Positions 10,532-21,725 of a stretch of 64,000 nucleotides of DNA are shown here, piece by piece. Numbering within the stretch: position 1 is the stretch's first letter; every line of letters starts with the position of its first letter. The DNA is from Xenoacremonium recifei (Eukaryota > Ascomycota > Sordariomycetes > Hypocreales > Nectriaceae). Where the stretch lies: the NCBI GenBank assembly GCA_012184525.1, contig WOFQ01000063.1:62001-126000 (forward strand). The letters are read 5' to 3'. Both the position numbers and the translations under genes were made by a program. Under the pieces are notes generated by a model. The model had not been told where the DNA came from and made no database searches. It saw nothing but the letters and a program-made list of their open reading frames with translations.

Positions 10532-11840
10532 ATGGATCTGGATATAGAAATGGACGATGCCCTCGATGTGGCGCCCGAGGCCCCCATTGTCGACCATACG
10601 CAGGAGGATATCCTGGTAAAGACTGCAACAAGTCCTTTTGTCTCTAGATACTTCGTATTAACGCCTGTTCTGGCAGCAACCCGACGAGCCAGACGAACCC
10701 GGTGAGGTCGCCGACGACGAGACTCCAGGTGATGGCAGCGCCGGCGATGATTCCACGACACTGGTTCCGACCAAAGTACACCTCCGAGGTGTCGACACTC
10801 TCCATACCTCAGACATCAAGAACTATGTCAAGGCGCACTATGGCTCCGTCGATAGAGTCGAATGGATCGACGACTCGTGCGCAAACCTCGTCTTCAGCTC
10901 CGACTCCAGCGCGCGCGACGCCATTGCTGCGCTGAGCTCCGTCGAGATCGCCGATGCCACCGCCCTGTCCGTGGGTGAGTCGCTCCCCGCGAAGCCCCTC
11001 GAGGGCCGGCCCGAGATATCGCTGCAGGTGCGCTTTGCGGTGGTAGGAGACAGGAAACAGGCTGGCGCCGCGCTTCGGAGTAGGTATTACCTGCTGCATC
11101 CAGAGCACGACCCCGAAGAGCGGAGGCGGCGGAACCAGGAGAACCGGTCAAGATACAGGGATCGCGATGGCGACTCTCGGAGGAACGGGGGCCGGAGGCG
11201 ACGGGACTCAGACGAAATTGAGACCTTTGAGGCCAGCATGTACGACGATGCACCGCGGCCATCCCGAGACAGAGACAGGGACAGGGATAGGCGTAGCAAC
11301 GACCGCGATGACGAGGACCTTCGCTCCTACGCGCGCGAGAACCGTGGCAAGGAGCTGCTCTCAGGCAGTCGGCGGCCAGCCCGCGCACGATCAGCATCTC
11401 CCATGCGCGACGACGACGGCGACGACGTGATGGGCGAGCGGGCCGGCTCGGCGCAGAATCGCGTACGCGCGCGCTCAATCCGCGACCGGATATCCGCCGA
11501 CAACAGCGCCAAGGAACTCTTCCCGACCAAGGGCTCGCGGCGCGGCGGCCGGCAGCTTGATGAGCTGGAGCGTGCGATAGGATCCGCGCGGCTCAAGGAA
11601 GAGGACCGGCCGAAGATCGTCGCCGTGCCCGAACCGGCGAGCGGGAGCGCCTTTAACATTCGGGGCATCGCCAGCCAGTGGGCGGCGGACGAGGGGTTCG
11701 CGATCAAGGGGGCTGCGGCGGGTGTGAATGCGCGGGAGCTGTTCCCGGATAAGCTGGGCGGCACGAATACGGGCAAGGAGCTGTTTGATAGCGGGAGGGG
11801 GAAGCCGCGGCAGCGAGCGGAAGATCTGTTCTATTCTTAG
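10532..11840 (+). CDS. NCBP3-like RNA-binding protein (DUF2414 family)
   Basis: Exon 1 10532-10615, intron 10616-10676 (61 nt, GTAAAG...CAG), exon 2 10677-11840; about 415 aa. The ~30 acidic N-terminal residues are followed by an RRM-like DUF2414 module (about residues 55-115: VHLRGVDTLHTSDIKNYVKA, then VEWIDDSCANLVF), the hallmark of nuclear cap-binding protein subunit 3 and its fungal relatives. A conserved LQVRFAVVGDRKQAGAALRS/RYYLLHPEHDP block follows. The C-terminal half is Arg/Asp-rich with many RDRD repeats. Five copies of a short [KR]EL[LF]-like motif occur (KELL ~252, KELF ~305, RELF ~379, KELF ~394, and EDLF at the end). Expected role: binding of capped mRNA or mRNA export in the nucleus; this is inferred from the family. 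Confidence 0.85.
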
Positions 11841-12088
11841 GGGTTTATGAGCCAGATGGGCGGATCATGCAGGTTACCGTGTTGAAGGGGCTGGGTTCGG
11901 GTAAGGCGTCTGTTCGGGGGCATCGCATATTCTCCAGATTGATGAGCGCGGTGGTGGACAGATTGAAAAGCGTTGATGCTCCGGGGATAGATAGATAAAA
12001 GGCGCCTCACCTGATATGCGGCGATTATAAGTTGTATAATACGACACCATTGTCGCTGAGTGTGTCTCTATCTCGCTCTTATATGTCT

Positions 12089-13178
12089 TCACCACCACTT
12101 CTCCATCATGACCTGTCTCTCTGCAAGCCCAGCTCCCACCGGCGACGTCAAGAATCCCACCATCTCATCCGTCATCTGCGGAGGGCCACATACATAGACC
12201 ACACTCGAGCCCCGGTCTACGTTACCCAGTGCCGCCTCCACGTCTCCCAGCGTCATCCTCCCCGACTTACCCATAACTCCAGCTTTATCAAACATGCCCA
12301 GCGACTCCTCATCTTGTTTGAGATCAACATGCTCCTCGCCCGCTGCCGTGTAGAAAAGCTGCAGTTGGCCTCTCAACTTGCCACTGGCGAACAACTCCGC
12401 GATCCTATCCGCAAACAACACATCGCGAATCCCGCCCTCCCGGACCCGACTCCCATACAGCACCTTCACCGCGACATCTCCATCCATCTCAGCAATGTAG
12501 CTCAGCATGCTCATCAGGGGATTAATCCCCACGCCGCCAGCCACAAAGACGACCGTCTCAGGCATCCTCGTCCAGCCCAGCGGCGGAAACACGAAACTCC
12601 CGCCAACCCGCACCTGCAAGGTCTGGCCGAGAATCTTCTCTGCGGGGCGCCAGAGCCAGGCGGCGGGAGGATTGGACGGCGATTCCTGGACGGCGAGTTC
12701 GAGGTACGGGGTGTTTGCGCAGGAGGAGGCGGCGGATGGAGGGGATGTGATGGTGAAGCCGCCGGCTTTGGGCACGCCGGGGACGTATGTGTCGAGCCAT
12801 TGGCCGGCTTTGAACTGCATCAATGAGTCAGTAGAGTAACATGTTATAGGAGTATGGAGGAGAGGGGCGTATGGTCCGTACATTCGCGGGGCCAGACTGA
12901 AGTGTCAAACGGAAGAGCCGCACATGGGCGTTGACCTGGTCTATCCGGCTAAGCAGCACGCTGTGAAGTTTCTGTGAGATACATGTCAGTATGGGGACAT
13001 TAGAGAGTCGTTCAGACTGGTCTACTTCATCCCGAGGCTCCTGGGCAGTTCTCTCGACATGGCTGGTTCCTGCGGAAGACATAGTCCGCTGTATCCAATT
13101 TGGGCACTTGATAAGCCGAATGGTTTTTGATGCAGTAAGTGAATGATATAGTGAGTATATCCTTCTTATCCTAGTCAT
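12089..13178 (-). CDS. OXNAD1-like FAD/NAD(P)-binding oxidoreductase
   Basis: Three exons: ...-13026, 12971-12882 and 12814-12089; introns of 54 nt (GTAGAC...CAG) and 67 nt (GTACGG...CAG), both phase 0. Starting at the ATG at 13082 (strong -3 A) gives 290 aa. An in-frame ATG at 13178 adds 32 basic, Ser/Thr-rich residues resembling a mitochondrial presequence. The protein is a ferredoxin-reductase-type flavoprotein: flavin-domain motif FKAGQWLDTYVPGVPKAGGF followed by TITS, NAD(P)-binding VVFVAGGVGINPLMSML, and C-terminal VYVCGPPQMTDEMV. This matches the oxidoreductase NAD-binding domain-containing protein 1 family. Its electron acceptor is not known. Confidence 0.88.
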
Positions 13179-13636
13179 TGACTATTATCTCCGAGTCTTG
13201 TGTTGATGGAAAGTCGGATATCGAGGGTGAAACTGCTCATGTAAGTTGCAAGTTGCAAGTTGCAGAAGCGCGAACTATCTTGAGCCTCTACTGAAGTGCT
13301 TAGCTGAGTAAGAACGCATTAGCACGGCATTTCGTCAACCTTCATAAACACTTCATCAATATTTCTAACCGCTCCGTAAACACTTTTCATTCACCTCGGA
13401 TACATTTCATATACGCAGATGACTAACTCACTCATGTACAACTCGCCGTTGAATCGGATCGATATTTAGACGCTTTGATTTTGAATTTGAATTTTTTGCA
13501 ATATAAAAGACGGTTGACCGTCTTCCCAACATGACCCATCCCTCTATCTTCTCCAATCTCCTTAGCCAGCTTATTTCGCTCCACGCATTACAACCAAAGG
13601 TTCCTTCAAGACAACAAGTCCCATCCCAGCATATGA
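13179..13636. other. Intergenic region
   Basis: About 460 bp, AT-richer than its flanks, between the 5' end of the OXNAD1-like gene and the 3' end of the AP-1 gamma gene (both minus). It contains three tandem copies of AAGTTGC at 13242-13262. No gene seen. Confidence 0.5.
13242..13263. repeat. AAGTTGC tandem triplet
   Basis: Three head-to-tail 7-mers, upstream of the OXNAD1-like gene. Confidence 0.75.
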
Positions 13637-16388
13637 CTATGACGGTTCGACCCAGTTGACTTGATCCATGACTTGCCCAGCCGTCGGGGACATATACCCG
13701 ATCCTCAAACGAAGGCGCAGCGCCTGAGACACAATGTTAGCTATCAAAACTGATTTCAAAAGCGTACTTTGGGTTCAACTTACTCCCCTGCACCCAGACA
13801 CTCTCATCATCTGGGTGGCTTCAGCCCCCGGCGCGAGATCCGAGGACGAGATGCTCAGCAGCTGCAGCTTCTGAGACTTGGGCACGGCAGCCTGCAGACC
13901 GACGTTGGACAGCATGCCGGACGACGTGTTACGGAACCGCGCCACCGCCTGGATCATGCCCTCTGCATTCCTCTGGATCAGGAACGTCAGGTTGAGGCCG
14001 TTGGCGTCGTAGCAGGGGATGCCGGCCGGCGCTTGCGGGGACTGCGGCTGCGGTGAAGCCATGCCCGAGGACATGACGCCCAGCCCCGAGGAGGGAAGAG
14101 CCGGAGAAGAGGCAGCTGGTGAGGGACCGGAGCCGAAGAGATCCATGATCGAGGAGACGTTGGACTGCTGAGGCGGAGGGGACGTGGATGTAGGAGCAGG
14201 AGAGGTAGATCCTCCAAGGATGTCGGCAAGGAGGTCGGCATTGTTGTTCGACGAAGGTCCGTTGGAAGGCGGCGAGGCAGCGGGAGCATCCATGATGTCG
14301 AGGAGATCTTGCTCGGTGGGCTTGATGACTCTCGATTTCCGGTTGGCCGCCTTCTTCTTGGTCGGCGCAGCGCCAAGCACCCGCGACTCCTCCTTGATCT
14401 GAGGCACAGGCATCTTCTCCAGCACGCCGCGGCGAACCTGGTCGAAGCTGAAGAGGTTCCCGTATTCGACTGCACGTTGTTGGACCTCGACATCCAGGCT
14501 GGTCTGGTGATATTGCAAAAGCCGTCGCACCCGGTCAATTTGCGAGGGGTCGGTGAACCGCGTCGTGAGCTTCATGAGCGCAGTGATGATGTACTCGGTT
14601 GATACTTGGGTGGCGTAACTGCTGTTGAGGATGAGTGTGAACAGGTCGATAACCTCGTGCTCCTTGACCTCCTGGACCAGCTCCTCTTCCTCGTACTGCC
14701 CACCCTTAAGGAGAACATCGGCATATTCGCCAATGGACCACGCACCGGCTTGTGTCAAGCTCTCCTGGGTGATGTCCTTCTTGAGGTTGATGTAGAGCTT
14801 CTGGACAGCGTACGTCTGCAGTTCCGGAGTGGTGGCGATGAGCCGCACAAACGACGACAGGATCTGCTCCTTGACGTAGTTACCGGCCAGTGACAAGACG
14901 CGGAGCATCGTGTCGAAGTGCCATCGCTTGTTGGGGGAGAACTTGTCGGCCGCAATGCCAATCTGGCTGGTCATCGTTGGCTTGAACTCGTTGTCCGCGA
15001 CCTCCAAGAAGGCCAGCAGCTCCCGGATCAGCACGCGAACGTTGCTCTCGTTGATCAGGGTGAAGCTGAGATCCAGGGCTCTCCGCCGGATGCTGATGTC
15101 GGGGTCCCGAAGACACTCGAGGATCGTGTTCCGGTGTCTTTGCACCGCGTTCGGCTCCAGCGCGACGACCTTGATCAGCGTGTTGAGGGCGACGTATCGG
15201 ATGTTGTTATCACGGTTGGTCAGGAACTTGCCCAGGATGTTGACACCCAGCACCCGCAGGCCAGAGTCGGCCTCGATATCCAGAATCGTCCGCACAGCCT
15301 CATACAGGATCGAGTTGCCGACATTCTTAGACGAGTCGGTGTTCGTGGCTACCTGCGCAAGGATGTCGTTGATCTGCTCGCTCATCTCGGCATCGCCCAC
15401 AGACAAGACCCTCAGCAAGTGCAAGATCTTGACCTGCAAGAAGGGGTCGGTGATGCCCGTAACATCATGTTCCGGAGCGTAGCCTGATGTTGCGAGACCC
15501 TTGAGTGTGCGCACGAGACTGGGCGCCAGAGGCCGGAACTTCTCGACGATGCCCTCCTCACCGCCCTCTTCCTCGTCCGCCTCGCAGAGACTGGTGACAA
15601 GGGTGAGCCCGCAAAGAAGAACGCCGTGGTTCCTGTCCGAGAGCAGCTGGGTGGCCTTTTCGAGGAAATGCTCTTGCAGGTCCGGCACCTTGCGACATAT
15701 GCGCATGGCGCAGAGGGCGGCCTTTCGTCGAATGTAGGGGTTGGAGGTAGCGACGAGGTTCTCGATTTCGGGGAACAGATCTCGCGACATCTCGATCGAG
15801 GCAATGTTGCCAAGGGTGCACAGCGCAAGACCGACGACATATTGGTTCGAGTGTCCGAGGTCACTACACAGCGGTCAGTCACAACCCATAGCATCCAAGT
15901 ATCCAGTTGAGCGGTACTTCTTGAGCGAGTTGGTCACCAGGGTCAGGACCTCTTGGTTCTCATCGAGCAGTAAGCTGGTGGCCAAGTGTCCTAGTCGCTT
16001 GTCGGCGAATCGGGGCGATGCAAGCAGCTTCAAGCACTCGATCTGGCCGAAATGCGTTCGCTCGCCGAGGGTGAAGAGGTAGAGGAGCTTCGCAACATTG
16101 TTTCGTCTGCATCACCGCACCACGTCAGCAACAGCCCTTCCGTCAACAAGAGCCTCGTGATTCAAGCATCACAATCACATCGCAACCACGCACCGGACGT
16201 TGTGGTCAGCGCTCTCCTCCCTGAAGCTGGCACGGATCGCGGCGCTCTCCTTCTGGATGACGGCTCGCTCGTCGGCAATGGTCTTGGCCGCCCGCACGTT
16301 GCGGATGAACTGCTTCACTGGAGCACGCAGAAAGTCAGTCGAGAGTTCGGTCCTAGCAGCGAGCTGTGATTGCCGCACAGGAACTCAT
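13637..16388 (-). CDS. APL4: AP-1 adaptor complex subunit gamma (gamma-adaptin)
   Basis: Large subunit of the AP-1 clathrin adaptor, which sorts cargo between the trans-Golgi network and endosomes. Five exons: 16388-16379 (only 10 nt), 16317-16194, 16106-15918, 15863-13784, 13723-13637. Every junction restores the family sequence (MSSLKQFIRNVRAAKTIADE, HNV/RRNNVAKLLYLF, NSLKN/DLGHSNQYVVGLALC, SGCRG/ALRLRLRIGY). Total about 829 aa, the normal length. HEAT-type trunk ~1-580, then a Ser/Pro hinge with LLDIMDA, LLADILGG and SIMDLFGSG (acidic-dileucine/clathrin-box-like), then a C-terminal gamma-ear (LTFLIQRNAEGMIQAVARFR...). It lies in the same window as clathrin light chain and Tlg2, its functional partners. 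Confidence 0.97.
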
Positions 16389-17160
16389 CTTGCGGTGGAC
16401 GACCCGGCGATTGGGCCGCCTTGTCGAGGCTTGGCTTATCCAGGGGGAGACTTTCGATGGATGGATGGGCGGACACGAGTCGCAGCGACGCTCGGGTTAG
16501 CTGGCGGGCAGCGCAATCAATGATCTCCTCAGAAGGCGAGACGATCCGAGTGTGCAGGCACAGGACGGCGTCGATGACAGCAGCTCTCCTTTCCGGGCGC
16601 AAGGCAGCTGTTTACGTTTACGCAGAGGGACGGCCAGGCGAAGGTCGGTCGCTGTTCAACTTCACTGGCCTCATTCAACGTGGGGCATCAGCGAGCGCCC
16701 CGGTAAGGTCTAGCCTGTACTCTGTAGCTGAGGTACGTACCCTGCCTGCCGATGGATCCCTCCTTTTTTTGGCCCAGGCCTTCTCCAGCGGAAAAGCGAT
16801 AGCCCGAGACAAAGGGACAGGTAAGCATATCAGATAAGGAGGGGCTTTAGATGTAATATATTTCAGCTCTCTTCAATTACATGTCCTTAATGTGCTGTGT
16901 GATATCAGTTCGTACATACGTGTACGTTTCCCTCTAGCCTCTAGTCTGTAGATCCCTTCCGCCCCTGCTCCCAAGTTCAGCCGTCCCATGAGTTCTATTG
17001 GTATTTCTTGCTGGTGCTGGTCCCCCTTCAAATAGCATAAATGACAGTATAGTCTCCGTATCCTGATTCCCATTTTCTCCCTGTGAACTCCGCGAAAACC
17101 AATCCAGGCTTGATATGGCAAACAAAATATACAAAACGAACCAAAATAGAGACGCCTCTC
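16389..17160. other. Intergenic region / AP-1 gamma promoter
   Basis: About 770 bp upstream of the AP-1 gamma start and downstream of the GH47 stop. No gene seen. The 156-codon open frame at 16370-16837 has no family resemblance. Confidence 0.5.
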
Positions 17161-19123
17161 TTATGCGTCCGCTCGTCGCAGAGGGTGGCCCTCGGCGTTC
17201 AACACCCACGTATCCAGGCTCACCACATCAAAGTCACTGAAGATGAGGTAGAAATACTTCAGCGTCTCGGCCAGCCAGAAGCTCTCCATACCGTCGAGCT
17301 TGACGGGCTGCTTCTTGGTCACGTCGTCGACTGCCGATGCGGCAATGTCTGTTCGGGTCGCCTTCTCGATATGCGTGAACATAACCCAGGCCTTTTCCAT
17401 CCACTTAGGGTCGCCAGTGATTCGGTACATAATGAAGACGGACTCGATGGCCTCGGGCCTCAGGTTGTAGCGGCCGTCGTTGATTATGGCCACGCCCTTG
17501 GGGATGTTGAGTCGATCGACAAGATGCTGGACTGACGGTTTGGTCCACTTCTCGGCCTGTTCGCCCTGGGGTTTCACGAACTCAGAGGCATGGTGGTCCT
17601 CGACGGCCTTGAGCCACCTTCCTCCGGACCAAACACACTCCTTCTGGGGATCCGTATCCAGCAAGCTACCACAGGGGATAAACGTGAATGATTCTGGGGC
17701 AATGCCTGAGTTGGTGGTGTTGTAGGCCCAGACACAACCGTCGGTGAGCTGGGCGGCGAGTTCCAATTCTTGGGCCCGCTCAAAGATCCGGCCAGCAAGG
17801 CCAACCATACCTCCTGCAAAACAGGCCACATGTTGGGCCTTGTAGGTCAGTTTGTACTTCTTGTCATCGCCAGAGTCGGTAACCTGCAGATCGACGGGGA
17901 TGACCACAGGCTTTTTCCACGGGGTGAGGGCTCGCTGGAAGAGATGCTTCTTAGCGGCATAGATGAAGTTCTCGTAGAGATGTCGCGGTTGCTCGATCAA
18001 TCCGCCGAGGATCAAATACTGCTTAGGCAGATACTCGTAGATGGTGTTAGACATACTGCCCAGGGTGAAATCGCTTCCCGTGTGGAAAGACGGTGTAAGA
18101 GCGTCGACAACGACGGGCCACATCCCGGGAAGGCGGGTGTCCAGCTGAACCGACTCAAACTGGTCGGCAACTCTCTTAATGGCATCATAGTACTTCGGGT
18201 CACCCGTCAACATTGAGAGCTTGGTGAATTCGAGGCTCAGTGAGCCGATCTCGGCGACAAGCTCTTGCTGGTGAGCGACCTGGTCAGCTCCGCCTGCGTA
18301 TCTAGGAGATGTTGTTAGTCATGGCCGAGCTAAGGTGTTGATATGCGATGAGATATGATCAAGTTGAAAGAGATGAAGAGAAATGCGAAGGGAGAGTGAG
18401 ATATGAGAAATCGGCAACGTACTGCTTCCATTGCCAACGCGTAATGGGCATGCGGTTGGGCGTATCAAAGGCACACATCAGCAGGTCAGCGACCTCGATG
18501 GCCTTGGTCAGCAGGATGGGATACCGGCGGTTGCTGATCTCATAAGCACCCAGGAAGCCGCCCAGGTACCGGACGTTGGTCTCGAAGACATTGATGACGG
18601 GAGACTTGCATCGCGAGAAGTCAATGGCGGTGGCAGCAGTGACGGCCTGTTCGAACTCGGGCTTCAAGCCCAGAATCCATAGCATGTCAAGCGAGTCGAC
18701 AAGCGTGGCCGCCCAGCCGCCCAGAGGGTCCTTGTACTTGCCGGCGTATGGCGTCAGCTCATCGTGCATCCAGGCGTGCTCGGCGTAGCCTCTCCAGCTA
18801 TGCAGCCAGCTCTCGCGAACGGCCTCGAGCCGGGCGTGGCGTCGCTTGCGTGACGTCGAGTCCTCGGAAGGCTGAGACACCTGGACCTTAGGCACCTTGA
18901 TACCGGGCCGCTTGTCAGGCAGCCGGACCAGGGATTGCTCATCCACGGGGTACTTGTCGGGTTTTCGCGTCCATGACTTCCTGGGTTTGGGGATGGCTGG
19001 AGCCTGGAAGGTGATGGGCGAGTCGGGGCTGCGCAGGTAGAGAAAGGCCAAGATCCAGAGGAAAGCGACGGCACCCCAGATCTTGTAGCGGTGCACGCCC
19101 GCGAGCATGCCTGTGTTCACCAT
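17161..19123 (-). CDS. Glycosyl hydrolase family 47 alpha-1,2-mannosidase (type II membrane protein)
   Basis: Two exons: 19123-18423 and 18301-17161; intron 121 nt (GTACGT...TAG); 613 aa. A short cytosolic N-terminus precedes one transmembrane anchor (about 14-31, WGAVAFLWILAFLYL), then a ~70-residue stem and the GH47 barrel. Family blocks: HAWMHDELTPYAG, SLDMLWILGLKPEF, ETNVRYLGGFLGAYEIS, AEIGSLSLEFTKLSMLTGDP, RYNLRPEAIESVFIMYRITG, KLDGMESFWLAETLKYFYLI. The Glu residues of the DEL, RPE and AET motifs are all present. The usual C-terminal calcium-site motif NTEAH reads NAEGH (Ala ~603). It should trim alpha-1,2-mannose from N-glycans in the ER or Golgi, or act in ERAD; the location of fungal subclades varies. 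Confidence 0.93.
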
Positions 19124-19303
19124 TGTAAGTCCTGGCCCCTTTTGCTGGCAGCAGCCACCTCGAAGATGGAATGGAGGGCTAGGCCTGTCTGACGCTGCCT
19201 GCTGCTGGGATCCGGAGTCGAGTCCAGGTAATAGATGAGATAAGTTCAGGTAGAAGGGAGAGAGGAGAGAATAATCAGGGCCCAGGGCAGGGTGGAGGAG
19301 ATC

Positions 19304-19323
19304 TGGACTGGACTGGACTGGAC
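19304..19323. repeat. TGGAC tandem repeat (4 units)
   Basis: Four head-to-tail TGGAC units about 190 bp upstream of the GH47 start. Confidence 0.8.
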
Positions 19324-20300
19324 AAGCGGCGAGGAAGGCGCTTCTCGACGTCGACTATCGGCCTGGGAGAGAAGGAGCTACTGAGGTGCGGCTGAAGCGA
19401 GAGCAAGAGCGAGAGCAGGAGCACCCATCCTGTGAGGCGCTCAGCGGCTGGAGATATCAGACATTCAATAATAATCTCCTCTCGCCGGGAAATTCGAAGC
19501 TGGGAGAAAAAAGACGGTGCTGTCCTGTCCTGGTCCTGGCCGTGGATTTCCTTCCCCCTCTGCTGCCGTCAGCTTCGTCTTAGCACCGGCAGAGGCTCCA
19601 GATTATTTAGTCCAGGCACGCCTCGTGCTGGCCAGGGAGGGGGGAAATCTCGTCCAGGTCCGCTGGAGTCCGCCCTCCAGCTGCTGCGTTCTCGGTCCAC
19701 CGACCCAGACCCAGCATTTCGCTGTGCCAGTTATCCGGCCATTGCTTGCTCGCTGCAAAGTGTGGCTGGCGCTATCGAAACCACTTGCAATTTAGACCCA
19801 GGAGTAGCTGAACGGAGAGTGCGTAGCCCAGCCGAAAAGATGGATCCCGCGTCTGCCAGCGCGCTGGGATTTTCGGGATGGTGCTAGGATGGTTGGATGG
19901 GGGAGCTCGGCGGGTGGAGCAGCCTGGGAAGGGAGAAAATGATGATCTCAATAGGGGGCAGTCAGCAACCTGCTCGCCGTCCAGCACCTGAAGCGTCTTG
20001 TAGATCTGCAGCAGAAGGGGAAACGTTTCGCCAGCAAACTGTAACGGTACGTGTTCCTAGCTGCCGTCGATCGAGATAGGGATACTATCTCTATAGCACC
20101 TTCTACACTCAGACAGACAGACGCTCACTATCCGGGCAGCACGGCTTCCAGCAGCTGGAGCTCTTTGTATGTACAGCAAATCTGACAGCTGACGGTCACT
20201 ATCAGCACTGCTGATAACCCTCCCACGAATACACAAGTCCCTTCCATCATTGCGTGCTTGCCTCTATATCTCAAACTTCGTATTTTCATCTTACTGCTTC

Positions 20301-20860
20301 TTACGGCGTCTTACCCCTGACACTCTGCCGCACGATATGGCACTTCCCGTCATCATCACCAACACGCTCAAATTGCTCTAATTCGGCGTCGTCCAAAACG
20401 CAAATTGACATTTTCCCATGTTCGATAGACACCGATAGCGCCTCCTTTCCAATTGCACCAATACGGAGCATGTACGTAGGCAATGCTACGAGTTCGTACC
20501 CGCGGCCGCAACCTCGCAATGCCCACGTCCTCCTCGTCCTCATTACTTCCAGAAAAAGCAAAGTGTCCGCCAGCTACTCGCCGAACTATTTGAATCTACC
20601 GGCCCGTCCTCTGCGGTGTCTAGCTCTCTCTCCGTCTCATGCCCCATCTCGCATCGTGTAATCGTACCATCAGCTCCCCTCTCGCCAGCTGTCCTAACCT
20701 CCTCTACGGCGAAGGAAACGACGCTGAAGCTTACTCGGTACTTACATCCATGTCGCTTGCGTTGACACATGGCTGTCGGCGATACGAAGCGGGTGAGGCC
20801 GTGAACCGGGCCTGAGTAAGAATGCCGTGCTGTAGGGCTGACGGCCGAGACCCTGGCCAC
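20301..20860 (-). pseudogene. Coding-like patch, frame-broken (uncertain)
   Basis: The minus strand carries TAEDGPVDSNSSASSWRTL in one frame, NEDEEDVGIARLRPRV in a second and SVSIEHGKMSICVLDDAELE in a third, in order and nearly adjacent. This is what a small gene broken by frameshifts, or an unresolved spliced gene, would look like. No family is recognised and no ATG is evident. Confidence 0.2.
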
Positions 20861-21725
20861 TTCGGTCCAGCGATATGAGTGGGAGAGACATCCCGGCGTT
20901 TGCTCCGGATGCTCACCGCTTTCGGCGTTGGCCTGCTGTTCGCTGGAGCTAGATCATCCAAACGATCGTGATATAAGCCCGTCGGATCTCAGGAAATGGG
21001 ATGCTAGGAGACCGTGAGATGCATCTGAAAGACCCAACGCTGCTTGTTACCAATCCCGCAAGATTTCGCCAGCTTCCCAGCGAGGTCAGAGCTTCAAGAT
21101 CTCTGAGACCTACATTTCTCACCGAGGTGATGCAGGACGTTATCCAACTGCAAAGATGTGAGACACACCACGGGAATTAAGCTTACTTTCCCGTCAACGA
21201 AAGCATAAGGCAAGAACAGGTACCTCAGAAGCACTTTTTCTACTGCTAGCAAGCAATCCTTGAACCCCGAACCCTAATCACAACCTGAGTACGGAGTACC
21301 TAACCGACCTTAACTTGGCATCAGCATCACAAGAGCTGAGCAGCTTGCCTCAATCCAATCCTCCCCCAAATTCACCCCGTCTGCAAAGTAGGCTTGGCAA
21401 CTGCCATCACGTACGGAAAGAAATATTGCTCTGTTATCGTTGATGAACTTCTCCCATATGTGTATGGGGGATAGCCCATCTAAAGAATTGGATTGCAAAT
21501 AAGCAAACATAGATCAAGTCCATCCCGTCACTCAACGACTGCACACCGACCCATCCAGTTCATCCGTCATGATGTAGGTCCCAAAGCGCTCAAGATTTTG
21601 TCATGAAAGCAGAGAAGAAATCCCCATTGCCAGCCACATGGGGCAAGCCCTTACGTCAGACGCTCTGTCCAACCGAGGGCGACGTGGCTATCGCTACGGC
21701 TGCCCGAGTATTGAGGTATCGTTCC

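Larger units (their letters stand above)
19124..21725. other. 2.6-kb intergenic region with one coding-like minus-strand patch
   Basis: Between GH47 (minus, starts 19123) and calmodulin (minus, ends 21726). It holds the GH47 promoter with a TGGAC x4 repeat at 19304-19323 and a Ser/Gly-rich noncoding stretch. Around 20301-20860 the minus strand reads protein-like in three overlapping frames (for example SVSIEHGKMSICVLDDAELE). I could not link them into a gene by splice sites, and none has a convincing ATG. Confidence 0.4.

Noticed and set aside
12032..12826. 264-codon plus-strand frame
   Set aside because: Antisense shadow of the OXNAD1-like gene, which has flavin and NAD motifs.
14910..15487. 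Two overlapping ~190-codon plus-strand frames
   Set aside because: They are the antisense of the AP-1 gamma coding exon, which has unmistakable family sequence.
20731..20961. 76-codon minus-strand frame ending near a GTAAGT
   Set aside because: Starts with TTG rather than ATG, and no acceptor downstream gives an open frame.
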